Source of the DNA: Adiantum capillus-veneris | Taxonomy: Eukaryota > Streptophyta > Polypodiopsida > Polypodiales > Pteridaceae | Length of the DNA: 64,000 nucleotides | Direction of reading: 5' to 3' | NCBI GenBank assembly: GCA_014529385.2 | Contig: CM043960.1 | Location: 27,175,896 to 27,239,895 of the forward strand | Part shown: one piece after another, positions 46,220-57,969 of the stretch | Numbering within the stretch: the first letter of the stretch is position 1 | Layout of the letters: each line of letters begins with the position of its first letter | The notes under the pieces: generated by a model | The model's database searches: none | What the model was told of the DNA's origin: nothing | What the model saw: the letters and a program-made list of their open reading frames with translations, nothing else | Translations under genes and position numbers: made by a program

Positions 46220-47600
46220 GGGATACAGAGATAGTAACGATCATCATCTTCAACGTGGAAACCTTTGATTCACCTTTCTTGCTTATTTGTGCAATTATCC
46301 AAGTTCATTAAATATTGAATCTTTGTATAATATAGATCTTGAGGCATACCTTCCAGAATAAGGTCAATCAAAGGGGTAGTAGAGGTTGTGATAGTTGCTA
46401 CAGTACTCTTTCTACTCAAAGCATCGTCATGAGGTTTTCCTTTCCATGATTATATTCAATTTCAAGATCATATTCATCCATCCATATCTATTGCTGCATA
46501 TTAAGATCAGGCTGAGTGTAAATCCAATTGAGGCTCTTATGATTTGTATGTAATTCAAATCTCCTTCCAAGAAGATAATGTCACCATACTTTAAGAGCAT
46601 GAACAACAGCCAATAATTCCAAGTCATGTGTTCATTTCTAAGGTAGAATGCCACCAATTGCTTGTCCACTTGCATCAACAAGAGCACAATGAATGTCTTT
46701 GAGAAGTTTAGAAGGTGTAATATTAGAGAATTCACTGAATCTTCTTTGAGTTTCTCAAAACTATCTTGAGAATGTTCATTCCAAGTAAACACTTTAGTTT
46801 TCCTAAGTGTATTAGTCAATGGATACGCAATCTCAACATAACCTTCAATAAAAGTACAATACCATCTTGTTGAACCAAGAAAGCCACATACTTCCTTTAC
46901 TGATTTTGGTATAGGCCAAGCTACAATAGCTTTGATCTTGCTTGGATCATTAGAAGCACCATCCTTCAATACAATAAATCCTAATGCTTAGCATAAAGTT
47001 GATTCTGACGTAAAAGTCCAAGTACTCGACGCACATATTGTTCATGTTCTTTTTTTTGTCTTGAGTAAACCAGGATATCATCAAAGAAGACAAGAACAAA
47101 ATCATCAAGATGCTCTCTAAACATGTCGATCATAGAATGATTAAAAGTTGTAGGAGCATTTGTAAGTCCAAAAGGCATGACTGTAAATTCATAATTTCCA
47201 AAACGAGTGTTGAATCTTGTCTTTGATATATTCTCCTCCTTGATTTGGATTTGGCAATGCCCCGACTTAAGATCAATTTTTATGAAAATAAAAGCTCCAT
47301 GTAATCGATCAAGTAACTCATCAATCCTTGGTATTGTATACTTGTTCTTGAGTGTTACCTGATGTAATCCACGATAATCAATACAAAGACGTAGAGTACT
47401 ATCCTTATTTCAATTAAAGAGAACAGGAGTACTCCATAGAGAAAAACTGGGTCGAATGAAGCCTTGTTCAAGAAGTTGAGTAAGTTTCTCTTTGAGTTCT
47501 GCAGACTTAGGTACCAACATTTTGTATGGTCTACGAGCAACTAGTTGAGTCTCTCAAATAAGGTCTATTGAATGATCAACTTTATGTTTAAGCGGTAACT
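46220..47600 (-). pseudogene. pol: Gypsy D reverse transcriptase and RNase H
   Basis: The minus strand carries RT text [20 protein letters not shown] and [10 protein letters not shown] (47178-47050). Before it, around 47540-47230, is degenerate RT N-terminal sequence. After it, at 46969-46700, are the RT thumb and RNase H link (SKIKAIVAWPIPKSVKE, GFLGSTRWYCTFI). RNase H at about 46700-46430 is frameshifted. It is collinear with the integrase pieces at 40751 and 27419 once copia C and B1 are removed. Confidence 0.88.
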
Positions 47601-47946
47601 GTGAAAGTTTTTCAGGAAATACATTATCAAATTCTGTCAGTCATTCAGGTTCAGGTGTATTTGGTTTCTTCTCTATAGGGTTAAGATTTACTGCATAAAT
47701 CATTTCATTCTTCCTATAGCTCGTCATGAGTTTGGTAAAGCTTACAAGTTTAAGTTTAAGTTTCCCCCGTTTCCCAGTAACTATAAATCTAGAGTTTTGG
47801 TTATTTACAAAAAGTTAATGAAGCATTTTTACAATGTATGTGAGCATCATTGGTATTAAGCCAATCCATTCCTAGGTTTCCTTCAAGGACTCCTATGGGT
47901 AAGACTCTAAAGTGAGAAAACATATTGTGACCATCCAAAACAAAAT
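47601..47946 (-). other. Gypsy D linker between protease and RT, degenerate
   Basis: By position this is the protease C-terminus and RT N-terminal extension of D on the minus strand. It has several stops and frameshifts, and I could not assign precise motifs. Confidence 0.5.
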
Positions 47947-48190
47947 TCAAGTTACCCACACTGAAGTAGAAGATTTAACCTTTCTACCCATAGCCAATTC
48001 CATTGTAAGGTCTACATCAAGGTGTTCAAGCAAAATGAGGTTTCTAATGCATCTAGGAGAGATGAAAGAATGTGCTCTCCCAGAATCAATCAATAAGGTA
48101 AAATGGTTACCTTGATACCATGCTAAGGTTTGAATCACTGAAAATTTTTCATTCACTCCCTGATGTTTGATTGCAACATGAAGATATAAA
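47947..48190 (-). pseudogene. pol: Gypsy D aspartic protease
   Basis: The minus strand reads NHFTLLIDSGRAHSFIS near 48095-48045, a gypsy retropepsin motif (D-S-G, with the usual A or S replaced by R). Upstream gag is not recognisable, so D ends or becomes unreadable near 48190. Confidence 0.8.
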
Positions 48191-48406
48191 TTTGACGATT
48201 CCCTTTGCCTCTAGCCCCTTGAGCTCATTAGCTTTGTAGAATTGGCTATGGAGTGCAAGAGAGGTAAGGAGAGAAGGGATGAGGAGCATACACAGGATGT
48301 GGTGGAGCTTGTGAGAAGAACTTTCTCATCCTCCTTATTGTCATTATAGTCAAACAATGGAGATGGGCGACCAGAAATTTCATGGCGGGACTTGGCCTAA
48401 AACCAA
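48191..48406. other. Junction between gypsy D and copia G
   Basis: No coding motif. It lies just beyond the minus-strand end of copia G, after a purine tract GTGGGAGA read on the minus strand near 48407-48416, so part of it may be a G 3' LTR remnant. The matching LTR on the other side of G was not found. Confidence 0.4.
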
Positions 48407-48419
48407 AAAATCTCCCACA

Positions 48420-49115
48420 TGAAGGCCAGCGTGGCCCAAGTGGCTAAAGAATGTAGGGGCTATTATGTACAACTATACAAACCTGAAGCATGACAGTAGC
48501 TTCACCCTATGCCCATCATCTCTATGCAATGTGAAAACCGTTTTGAGCCTAAGTTCTTTTCTAGGCTAGCCAAAATATCTCGTACCACATGATACTTGAC
48601 CTCTATGTGTTTTGAATTGGAGTGAAACATGGGGTTCTTCACTAACGCAATCACATTCTAACTATCACAATGTAGCACTAGAGTCTGATGTATACCAAGA
48701 TCTCCCACTAGATGAGATAACCACACAGTTTCCTTACTGGAACTAGAATCTGTAATATACTTTGCCTTAGTGGTTGAAGACGAAGTGCAATTTTGGATAC
48801 ATGATCTCCAAGAAACTACCGTTCCAGCAAACAAGAAAATGTAGCCAGATGTGGATCACCTAGTATCCACACAACCCGCATAATCCAAATCACTGTATCC
48901 AACTATGGATGCATCATTGTTAAGAGTAAGCACTTGCTAGCTGAGTCCTTGATGTATCTCAAGATGTGCTTCACTGCTTCCCAATGCTTTTTCCTGGATT
49001 TTCCATAAACGTGTTGACAACTTCCACTGCATACGCAATGTGTGGTGGTGTGCTAACCATGGCAAACATGAGATTGCCAACTATCAAAGAATACATCACC
49101 TTTGCCATTTGTGCC
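48420..49115 (-). pseudogene. pol: Copia G RNase H
   Basis: The minus strand continues RT and RNase H from the F insertion site: MAKVMYSLIVGNLMFAMV, then NPGKKHWEAVKHILRY, TTEAKYI-like text, HCDSQNVIALVKNPMFHSNS and KHIEVKYH. Several stops and frameshifts interrupt it. Confidence 0.85.
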
Positions 49116-50704
49116 TGTCATAATAATCAATATCTAATTCTCCTAAATGATTTTCTCATATTAAACTGATCATTTAATGTGGGGAAGGCCAGGGGAGAAA
49201 AAGCTAGAATATTGGTTAAGCTAGAAGACCGGCCACAGTAGGGATCCAAAGGAGGGAAAATAGGGATCCAAAGGGGGGGCCATCTGCAAAAGAGCCATGT
49301 GCAACAATGGGCTAAAAAGACCCTAAGGTTCAGCCCATTAAGACTTCCAAAATGCTAAGGTTCCAAAATTCAAAGGTTGTGTCCAAAAGGTCAACCGTAG
49401 GGAAAATTGGATGCTTAGTGTGTGTACAAAAGTCTTCTTCAAAGCCTACAAAGGAGGGGGCGAGCCCATTTAGTAGGGGATGAGAGAGAAAGCCACACAC
49501 ACACACACACAGGCTCCCTTTACACAAAGGGAATTAGGGACACGTGTCAGCTCCCTAGGCCAGATGCCCACAAGGTGTGCCCAATTCCTATTGGAAGACC
49601 CTTGAAGTGGACCAATGAGAATTAAGCTAGAGTAAATCTAGTTTAATTGATTTAAAAACATTTAATAAAAGAAACCAATGAGAATTAAGTCTCCTAGAAG
49701 ACTATTGGGAAGTCTCCCAAGGGGTCCAATGAGCATTCGGGAGCCGAATGGCTTGCCTGATTCCTATTGGCCAGGAGGCAAAGGGGTCCAATGAGAGTTT
49801 AGTTTAATTATTTAAATTACCTAAAGCTCTCACAAAAGGGGAAAGGGGGACACATGTCAGAAGGCTATCACTCATGCTGCTTAACACCCATTGGCTTGAC
49901 TTGGGGAGGTCCAATGAGGCAAAAGCCAGACCAATTTAGCAGGAAGGGCTCGCCCAAGAGAGGGAGGGGGCTGATTTTTGCTTGGCATTGACACACACAT
50001 ACTCACACTTGACCATGTGTGAAGAAAGAATACTCTATCTCCTCCCAAGCTTTAATGGAGAGCTCATCACCTACTCCAAGCTTGTGAGATAGAAGCCTAC
50101 ATCAACACTCTCTTGGCATGTGGATGCAAATCCAACCAAGAGCCAAGCTTCAATGCATGCTCATCTTCTCTACCAAGCTAATTACTAAGCTAAGCTATGC
50201 TAATATGAGTGATTATGTGAGGAGATGTACATCTTTCTCGTAAGATACTCCTTCCTCTCAATCTACTCTCATACCCTGCTAGCTCTCACCATCTTCGAAG
50301 GTGTGTGAGGTCTTGGGTCTGAGAACATGGATAATTCAAGTTGTGTTTGATTAAGTGTTTTGCTTAGTGCATGAAGCTTCCATCTTCATTGCACTAGCTA
50401 GTCTTGAAGGAACACAAAGAATTGTATTGTACAATGTCTCTCTTGATGGGAGAAACCATAATACAAAGCCTTTTGGAGGGGGGACTGGCTCCATGCAAAT
50501 CCGGTCCTCAACTGTTGTCAATAGCTTAATTTCTCTCTCTTTTGAAATTATTGTTGATGCTATCTAACTAGGTGTTATGCTTTTTGTTGCTCTCTCCACC
50601 CAAGCACTCTTGTAATTCTCATTAGGAATCTATTCTAATGAAATGCCCACTATGTTCATGCTAATTTCCGCTACACATAAGTTATTAGGCCATTAAATGT
50701 TACA
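49116..50704 (+). repeat. 5' LTR of chromovirus F
   Basis: TGTCATAATAATCAATATC...CCATTAAATGTTACA. It contains a CA microsatellite at about 49493-49512, a CCAAT/ATTGG cluster at 49581-49915, and no convincing coding region. The same LTR, more diverged, forms the solo LTR at 18673-25707. Confidence 0.95.
49581..49915. promoter_or_regulatory. Cluster of ten CCAAT/ATTGG boxes in the F LTR
   Basis: CCAAT starts at 49581, 49612, 49675, 49726, 49788 and 49911. ATTGG starts at 49590, 49704, 49766 and 49890. The first pair forms a palindrome, CCAATTCCTATTGG. Four of the boxes continue as CCAATGAG with related 3' bases. They probably bind NF-Y-type factors in U3. The cluster is copied in the 3' LTR. 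Confidence 0.6.
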
Positions 50705-50705
50705 T

Positions 50706-50717
50706 TGGTATCAGAGC
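50706..50717 (+). promoter_or_regulatory. Primer-binding site of chromovirus F
   Basis: TGGTATCAGAGC, an exact complement of initiator-Met tRNA, one base after the LTR. Confidence 0.95.
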
Positions 50718-51122
50718 TCAAGGTTTCTCTTTTCTTGCTCAAGAAGGGAGGTCCTCAAGCTAGCTACAAATGGTTGGTATTATTAATTGCCTGTGAGTAA
50801 GTAGAATAGGGATTTTTTCAGCCTTGCAGTGCGCCTGCCTTCGTGCAGTTAACGGGGCATCACCGTCGAGAGCTATGGTCTTAATAGTGGAGTCCTACGG
50901 GGCTTGCCTATGGCTTAACCACTATTGAGCTATAAGAAGCTTGACAGGAGCCGGTGCTGTTTTGGTGTTGAAAGACCCTCTCTTCTACTCCTTGCAATTA
51001 ATGGTATTCGAGCCGCGGGTACAGTAGCTTGAGTGCTTTTTCTAAAGGGGTAAAGAGGAGTAGCAACTAGGGCTTGAAGTGCCAAAGTACACCTAAAAAG
51101 TTTACACCTAAAAGTTGTTAGA

Positions 51123-52727
51123 ATGGTTGACAATAGTAAAGAGAGTGAAATTAATGTTGATAACTTTGATTTTGCTCATGAGCAAGCTACTAATGATGCT
51201 TCAATGCTTAATAACTATCTTGTTTCTAGGCTTCAACAAGCCAAGGGCAATCCATCTCTCCAAAGTGAAGTGCAACGGCAGCTTCGTGCTCACGGGATTC
51301 TCCAAGCTCATCACCATGACGAGAGAACACCTAGGAAGCCTCCTTGTGAGACTACCAAAAGAGGTCTCTCTCCGATTCGGGAAGCAGAAGAGAATCCTTA
51401 TGAAGGGCTCAAGAATTTACTTCTTGATGATGTATCTCCTTCCCAAAGGAGAACTCAAGAGCCTCCACCGAAGGAACGAGAAAGAAGCGAGTCTCCCGCC
51501 ACCTCGACGGAGATGGCTCCACGAAGACTGCGGGCTAAACGCTCTCCATCACCACCAAAGCGGAGAAGACCATCATATTCTTCTTCCCACCACAATTCAA
51601 AGAGGGATGATAAAAAGCAAGAGAAGAAAAAGGCGAGAAAGAGGACACCCTCTTCTCCATCTTCTTCATCCTCTTCCTCTTATGAAAGCTATGGTGAAGA
51701 TGACAAAGATCAAGACAAGAAAAAGGCGAGAAAGAGGTCACCCTCTTCTCCACCTTCTTCAAATTATTCACCCTCTGAAGAAAGTGATGGTGCAACCTTT
51801 GAACCATCAAAAAGAAGAGGCCATAGGAAATCCTATGCCGCATGGAAGAGGTCGTCCAAGTTGAAGAAATTCAAAGAGGGAGGGAAGAGCATCTCTTTCC
51901 TTACCTATGATGGTACCTTTGGTGCTACGGACAAAGTCTTGGCCTTTATCCAGCAATTCGATGCAGCGTTTGGAGATGAGGGCTTCACGGAGTCCTCTAA
52001 GCTACGCCATGTAGCTATGCACTTTCAAAAGTCCGCCAGAAAATGGTGGTCTAGCCTACGAGCCAACGGTGAAGCTCCACGAACATGGAAGGCTTTAAGA
52101 GCTTCCATTATGAAGCAATTTTTGGCCACCGATGCCAAAGACAAAGTACTCACCGAATGGCGAGGCTTAAAGCTCTCTCCCAATGAATCCATCCACAAAT
52201 ATGTAGACAAGTTTTGGGACCTACAACTCAAAGCCACTGTCTTCAAAAGGTTGGATTTTGGAGAGCAAAAGAAACAATTTTGTGCGGGCTTAACCGAAGA
52301 AATGGCGGAGTATGTCAACTCCCAAAGACCACGTACCATATCGGCGGTAATACACCACACTATGGTCGCCTCTCGAATCAATTTCCAAACGGGGGCAAAA
52401 AGAAATAATAAGCCCCCGGAAAACAAGGGTTCCAATGAGCCTAAGGGGAAGGACAATGTCCAAAAGTCTCCTAAGGGCAACTCCAACAAAGCTAAAGAGA
52501 AGGGAGTTTACAAAGGTAAGAATAAACTCTCTCCTGAAGAGCTTGAGCGTTATCGTAAGGATAACCGGTGTTTCAAGTGTGGCGAACAAGGGCATGCGTA
52601 CCGTGCATGTCCCAAAAGAACAACCGCCAAGATCCTCCTAGAGCTTCCTTGGTTGAAATCCAAGAGGAGAAGACTCACCAAACTCACCACAAAGGATCTC
52701 CTCTATGCCATGCTTGGGGAAAGGTAA
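51123..52727 (+). CDS. gag: Chromovirus F gag
   Basis: 534 codons from the ATG at 51123. The N-terminal 260 residues are charged and low-complexity, with two diverged tandem copies of a KKKARKR-[ST]-PSSP block and Ser runs. The gag core follows at about residues 265-430 (WWSSLRANGEAPRTWKALR), then a basic linker and the zinc knuckle CFKCGEQGHAYRAC at about residues 482-495. It would form the particle and bind element RNA. The pol frame is -1 relative to gag and overlaps it by 160 nt (52568-52727). I see no canonical slippery heptamer there, so the shift may be a mutation just after the zinc knuckle. Confidence 0.92.
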   Translation: MVDNSKESEINVDNFDFAHEQATNDASMLNNYLVSRLQQAKGNPSLQSEVQRQLRAHGILQAHHHDERTPRKPPCETTKRGLSPIREAEENPYEGLKNLLLDDVSPSQRRTQEPPPKERERSESPATSTEMAPRRLRAKRSPSPPKRRRPSYSSSHHNSKRDDKKQEKKKARKRTPSSPSSSSSSSYESYGEDDKDQDKKKARKRSPSSPPSSNYSPSEESDGATFEPSKRRGHRKSYAAWKRSSKLKKFKEGGKSISFLTYDGTFGATDKVLAFIQQFDAAFGDEGFTESSKLRHVAMHFQKSARKWWSSLRANGEAPRTWKALRASIMKQFLATDAKDKVLTEWRGLKLSPNESIHKYVDKFWDLQLKATVFKRLDFGEQKKQFCAGLTEEMAEYVNSQRPRTISAVIHHTMVASRINFQTGAKRNNKPPENKGSNEPKGKDNVQKSPKGNSNKAKEKGVYKGKNKLSPEELERYRKDNRCFKCGEQGHAYRACPKRTTAKILLELPWLKSKRRRLTKLTTKDLLYAMLGER

Positions 52728-54169
52728 GAGAACATGATGCTTTTATTCTCTTTGACCCTGGTTCTACTCACAAGCTAGGCATACAATCCTACGAGATGGG
52801 AGATGTCCTACCCGTAGACAGTGCCTTCAAGGGGCAAGAAGCTTCAGTCACTCCCTTAATTGGGAAATTGAGGCTTCATGTCCAAGGCTATGTGGACAAA
52901 GAGGACTTCTTTATCTCTCCTCTCAAGCATGAGGATATAATCCTAGGGGCACCATGGTTTGACCGCCTGGCTGCCGATGTTAAATTTCCTGAAAGGAGAA
53001 TCTCCTTTAAGTTCAGGGAAAAAGACATGTATATAGATGCTAAGGAAATGGGTAACACCATCCCCATTGTACATACACCATCTTTCAACAAGTCAATAAA
53101 GAGCTCTATTTCCGTGTACATGATTTTTGTTAAAGATTCTCAAAATGAACCTAATGCTTTAACAAACAAAAATAAAAGCAACCAAAAGGAATTAGAGTTA
53201 TCCAATTTTCTCAAGGGGTTTCAAGATGTTTTTATTGACGACATCCCTTGTGAGCTACCTCCTAAACGAGGTAATGATGACCATGGAATTGAACTTCTTC
53301 CAGGAAGTTCACCGCCTAATAAACCTCCTTATAGAGTTTCTCAAGCTCAACAAGAGGAGATTATGCGGCAAGTGCATGAGTTAGTTGAGAAGGGCATGGT
53401 TAGGCCTAGCTCATCTCCATTTTGCTCACCTGTGCTATTAGTGCAAAAGAAAGACGGCACATATCGTATGTGTGTTGACTATAGAGCACTAAATAGGATC
53501 ATTATCAAGAATAGGTTTCCCGTTCCATGGATAGAAGACCTATTTGATAAGCTACAAGGATCGACCTACTTCAGTAGGGTTGACCTAAAGAGTGGCTATC
53601 ATCAAATAAGGATAGTTGATCAAGACATTGTAAAGACCGCGTTTCGCACTACATTTGGTCTTTACGAATACATTGTCATGCCTTTTGGCTTGACCAATGC
53701 ACCAGCCACATTCAACCGCTTGATGGAGAAGCTGTTCAGGCCTCATCGAACCTTCACTGGAGTGTTCTTTGATGATATTATCATCTACTCTAATTCATTG
53801 GAGGAACACAAGCAACACCTCCAGGTAATATTTCAAGTTTTAAGAGGGAATAAACTTTATGTTAATTGAAAGAAAAGTGAATTTTTCTTGCAAGAGATTC
53901 AGTATTTAGGTCACATTATCTCTCAAGATGGCATCCAAATGGATCCATCCAAGTTAGAGGTCATAAAAGGATGGCCTAAACCAAGGAATCTTCATGAACT
54001 AAGAAGCTTTATAGGTATGTGTGCATACTATAGACGCTTCATAGAAAAGTTCTCACAAATTGTGGGACCATTACATGACCTAACAAAGAAAAGCGTTAGG
54101 TATACATGGTCTGCTAAGGAGAACAATGCTTTCGAAAAGCTTATCTCTCAACCTGTGCTTACACTATAG
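52568..54169 (+). pseudogene. pol: Chromovirus F protease and reverse transcriptase
   Basis: The protease motif FDPGSTH is at about 52752 and IILGAPWF at about 52936. RT runs from about 53310 (PPYRVSQAQQEEI) through VDLKSGYHQI and [13 protein letters not shown] to FFDDIIIYS at about 53767. TGA at 53867-53869 interrupts it, and the same frame resumes at 53888 with the RT thumb (YLGHIISQDGI) to a TAG at 54167. RNase H then begins out of frame. Confidence 0.9.
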
Positions 54170-54310
54170 GATCTCTCAAAACCATTTGAGGTCCAATGTG
54201 ATGCTTGTGGTGATTGCCTTGGAGCTGTTTTGCTCCAAGCGCCATAGGCTATGAGAGCCAAATGCTCGACCCTGTTGATCAAGCTCTAGGCATATACGAA
54301 AAGGAACTCC
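54170..54310 (+). pseudogene. pol: Chromovirus F RNase H N-terminal part, frameshifted
   Basis: The frame after the TAG reads DLSKPFEVQCDACGDCLGAV, the first catalytic Asp region of RNase H. A stop near 54245 and a frameshift then lead into the next ORF. Confidence 0.8.
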
Positions 54311-56158
54311 TTGCAGTTCTACATAGACTCATGGAAGCACTATTTATTGGGGACTCCTTTCATTCTACAAACGGATCACCAAAGTCTTAAGTACTTCATG
54401 ACACAGACCAAGCTCTCCGACAAACAAATGAGGTGGGCAAATTTCCTTTCGCAATTTCATTTTCATATTGCTCACATTGCTGGCAAGCATAATCAAGTAG
54501 CCGATGCACTCTCAAGACGACCGAGAGTGAATGCGGTTTCCATAGCAACTCACAATGATCTATCTTCAATGATAGATGAGTATGCTATTGATCCCGATTT
54601 TAGAGATGTGATTTCAGCCCTTACATTAGGGAAGAAAGAAGAACCATTTACTTTACAAGATGGTTATCTTCTCTATGGCAATAGACTATGCGTTACTAAC
54701 TCCCTACGTGAGAAAGTAATGTATGAATCTCATGCTCCCCCGTATGCGGGGCATAGAGGGATTCAGTCTACCTTAAAGGGAATTGAAACATATTTCTATT
54801 GGCCTACCATGAAAGTGAACATACAAGAGTATGTTTCCAAATGTGTGGTATGCCAAAAGACAAAATTTGATAGAGGGAAGCAACCTGGATTGCTTCAACC
54901 CTTGCCAATCTCTAATTCACCATGGGAGAGCATATCCATGGATTTTATCTTTGGGGTACCTAAGTCTATCCATGGGAATATGAGAATATGGACGATAGTA
55001 GACAGGTTCAGTAAACAAGCTCATTTTATACCTGTCAAAAAGACTATCAAAGCCCATCAAATGGCAACCCTCTTCATTTCACAAATTTTCAAATATCATG
55101 GCTTGCCAATGTCCATAGTGTCGGATAGAGATCCTAGAATGACCAGTAATTTCTTGAAGGGTCTCTTTGAGAATTTAGGGACAAGGCTAAATTTCTCTTC
55201 GGCCTATCATCCACAAACGGATGGCCAAAGTGAAATAGCTAACCGAACAATTCTCGATCTACTAAAAGCCTATGTAACGGAAGTAGATCAAAGATCCCAA
55301 TCAAAGAAGTACTTACCCTTAGTGGAGTATGCTTACAATAACACTGTACATACTTCCACAGGAAAAGCACCTTTCGAGGTAATTGAGGGAAGATCAAAAA
55401 GTCCCTTGCTACTTAAGGTACATGGGAAGATCTTCGCTGCAGATGAGTATAGCCGAGACCTACAAGAATCTTTTCAAAAGATTACAGATGCTATCTCTAT
55501 CTCACAGCAAAGGAAAAAGGCTGCTGCTGATAAGCACAGAAGAGCCCAAGCCTTTAAAGAAAACGATTGGGTCTTGTTAAAGTTTCCCAAGGCTCGATTA
55601 AGGCACACGACGGGCAAGAATCCTACGGGTCACCAAAAGTACTATGCTAAACTAGCAAAAAGGTACTATGGTCCCTTCCAGATTCTTAGGCCAATCAATG
55701 ACATGGCCTATCAACTTAAGTTGCCCAATCATTGGCTCATACACAATGCTTTTCATGTGAGCCTATTAAAGCCTTACAAAGGAGAGCCACCTCAAGAACC
55801 AACTATTGAAGACCCACCGGAGATTGAGGACCAAGAGGAGGTGCTGCAGCCCGAGTCCATTCTCCGACATGAAGACAAGGTATTAAGAGGCGGTAAGACT
55901 ATCCGACGATATCTTATTAAGTTTAAGAATTATCCTTTTGAAGATGCTAGATGGATGCAAGGCATACAATTAAAGGATAACCTAAACCTTGTCAATGCTT
56001 ACAATGCTTCCCAAGAGCAAGCAAATGTACAAAATGTTAAAAATGAACAAAATTTTTGTCTTATAAGACTCTCTTTTTCTTTATTTGTGCACAAAAATGA
56101 AGTAGTATGCATGCTTAGATCAAGTTTGTGGAGACGACGTCTCCCAAACACCAAGTAG
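54311..56158 (+). CDS. pol: Chromovirus F RNase H C-terminus, integrase and chromodomain
   Basis: 615 codons, open to TAG at 56156. The RNase H end has TDHQSLKYF and ADALSRRP (to about residue 75). The integrase zinc finger has HAPPYAGHRG and CVVCQK at about residues 140-190. The core has SMDFIFGVP (about 54937), SDRDPRMTS (about 55121) and GQSEIANRT (about 55223). A GPF/Y-type module follows at about residues 455-490. The C-terminal chromodomain (residues about 520-570; RYLIKFKNYPFEDARWM at about 55910) would target integration to particular chromatin. Confidence 0.93.
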   Translation: MQFYIDSWKHYLLGTPFILQTDHQSLKYFMTQTKLSDKQMRWANFLSQFHFHIAHIAGKHNQVADALSRRPRVNAVSIATHNDLSSMIDEYAIDPDFRDVISALTLGKKEEPFTLQDGYLLYGNRLCVTNSLREKVMYESHAPPYAGHRGIQSTLKGIETYFYWPTMKVNIQEYVSKCVVCQKTKFDRGKQPGLLQPLPISNSPWESISMDFIFGVPKSIHGNMRIWTIVDRFSKQAHFIPVKKTIKAHQMATLFISQIFKYHGLPMSIVSDRDPRMTSNFLKGLFENLGTRLNFSSAYHPQTDGQSEIANRTILDLLKAYVTEVDQRSQSKKYLPLVEYAYNNTVHTSTGKAPFEVIEGRSKSPLLLKVHGKIFAADEYSRDLQESFQKITDAISISQQRKKAAADKHRRAQAFKENDWVLLKFPKARLRHTTGKNPTGHQKYYAKLAKRYYGPFQILRPINDMAYQLKLPNHWLIHNAFHVSLLKPYKGEPPQEPTIEDPPEIEDQEEVLQPESILRHEDKVLRGGKTIRRYLIKFKNYPFEDARWMQGIQLKDNLNLVNAYNASQEQANVQNVKNEQNFCLIRLSFSLFVHKNEVVCMLRSSLWRRRLPNTK

Positions 56159-56376
56159 AGCTCGTCACTCTACTATGGAAGACTGATAGGACTGATGTGC
56201 AGACATGCTTGTGGTAGCCTCAGGCTCTCAAGCGCCAAATGGACTAGTCATCCATTATGGAATGATGTCGTAGGGTAACATAGGGATCCTCTACCCACTA
56301 AGAAAAGGACTCATGAACATGCTTTATCTTCTCTACACCATAGTCGAGGACGACTATGATTTCAAGAGAGAGGTAA

Positions 56377-57969
56377 TGTCATAATAATCAATATCTAATT
56401 CTCCTAAATGATTTTCTCATATTAAACTGATCATTTAATGTGGGGAAGGCTAGGGGAGAAAAAGCTAGAATATTGGTTAAGCTAGCAGACCGACCACAGT
56501 AGGGATCCAAAGGAGGGAAAATAGGGATCCAAAGGGGGGGCCATCTGCAAAAGAGCCATGTCAACAATGGGCTAAAAAGACCCTAAGGTTCAGCCCATTA
56601 AGACTTCCAAAATGCTAAGGTTCCAAAATTCAAAGGTTGTGTCCAAAAGGTCAACCCTAGGGAAAATTGGATGCTTAGTGTGTGTACAAAAGTCTTCTTC
56701 AAAGCCTACAAAGGAGGGGGCGAGCCCATTTAGTAGGGGATGAGAGAGAAAGCCACACACACACACACACACAGTCTCCCTTTACACAAAGGGAATTAGG
56801 GACACATGTCAGCTCCCTAGGCCAGATGCCCACAAGGTGTGCCCAATTCCTATTGGAAGACCCTTGAAGTGGACCAATGAGAATTAAGCTAGAGTAAATC
56901 TAGTTTAATTAATTTAAAAACATTTAATAAAAGAAACCAATGAGAATTAAGTCTCCTAGAAGACTATTGGGAAGTTTCCCAAGGGGTCCAATGAGCATTC
57001 GGGAGCCGAATGGCTTGCCTGATTCCTATTGGCCAGGAGGCAAAGGGGTCCAATGAGAGTTTAGTTTAATTATTTAAATTACCTAAAGCTCTCACAAAAG
57101 GGGAAAGGGGGACACATGTCAGAAGGCTATCACTCATGCTGCTTAACACCCATTGGCTTGACTTGGGGAGGTCCAATGAGGCAAAAGCCAGACCAATTTA
57201 GCAGGAAGGGCTCGCCCAAGAGAGGGAGGGGGCTGATTTTTGCTTGGCATTGACACACACATACTCACACTTGACCATGTGTGAAGAAAGAATACTCTAT
57301 CTCCTCCCAAGCTTTAATGGAGAGCTCATCACCTACTCCAAGCTTGTGAGATAGAAGCCTACATCAACACTCTCTTGGCATGTGGATGCAAATCCAACCA
57401 AGAGCCAAGCTTCAATGCATGCTCATCTTCTCTACCAAGCTAATTACTAAGCTAAGCTATGCTAATATGAGTGATTATGTGAGGAGATGTACATCTTTCT
57501 CGTAAGATACTCCTTCTTCCTCTCAATCTACTCTCATACCCTGCTAGCTCTCACCATCTTCGAAGGTGTGTGAGGTCTTGGGTCTGAGAACAGGGATAAT
57601 TCAAGTTGTGTTTGATTAAGTGTTTTGCTTAGTGCATGAAGCTTCCATCTTCATTGCACTAGCTAGTCTTGAAGGAACACAAAGAATTGTATTGTACAAT
57701 GTCTCTCTTGATGGGAGAAACCATAATACAAAGCCTTTTGGAGGGGGGACCGGCTCCATGCAAATCCGGTCCTCAACTGTTGTCAATAGCTTAATTTCTC
57801 TCTCTTTTGAAATTATTGTTGATGCTATCTAACTAGGTGTTATGCTTTTTGTTGCTCTCTCCACCCAAGCACTCTTGTAATTCTCATTAGGAATCTATTC
57901 TAATGAAATGCCCACTATGTTCATGCTAATTTCCGCTACACATAAGTTATTAGGCCATTAAATGTTACA
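56377..57969 (+). repeat. 3' LTR of chromovirus F
   Basis: Matches 49116-50704 with very few substitutions and small indels, and is followed by GTGCC. The CCAAT/ATTGG cluster recurs at about 56842-57180. Confidence 0.95.

Larger units (their letters stand above)
49116..57969 (+). mobile_element. Chromovirus F (Ty3/gypsy with chromodomain)
   Basis: 8.85 kb with LTRs 49116-50704 (1,589 bp) and 56377-57969 (1,593 bp) that are almost identical, and a perfect target duplication GTGCC (49111-49115, 57970-57974). The PBS is for initiator-Met tRNA and the purine-rich tract is at 56361-56376. The polyprotein order gag-PR-RT-RH-IN-chromodomain identifies a chromovirus. The pol frame carries two stops and a frameshift, so this copy is not autonomous although its insertion is recent. 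Confidence 0.95.

Noticed and set aside
50355-50567. 70-codon ORF present identically in both F LTRs (also 57620-57832)
   Set aside because: It lies inside the LTR, has no recognisable domain, and its duplication follows from LTR identity, so it is not independent evidence of coding.
52568-52727. Programmed -1 frameshift between F gag and pol
   Set aside because: The frames overlap as needed, but no X XXY YYZ heptamer was found in the overlap, and F has other pol breaks, so a mutation is as likely.
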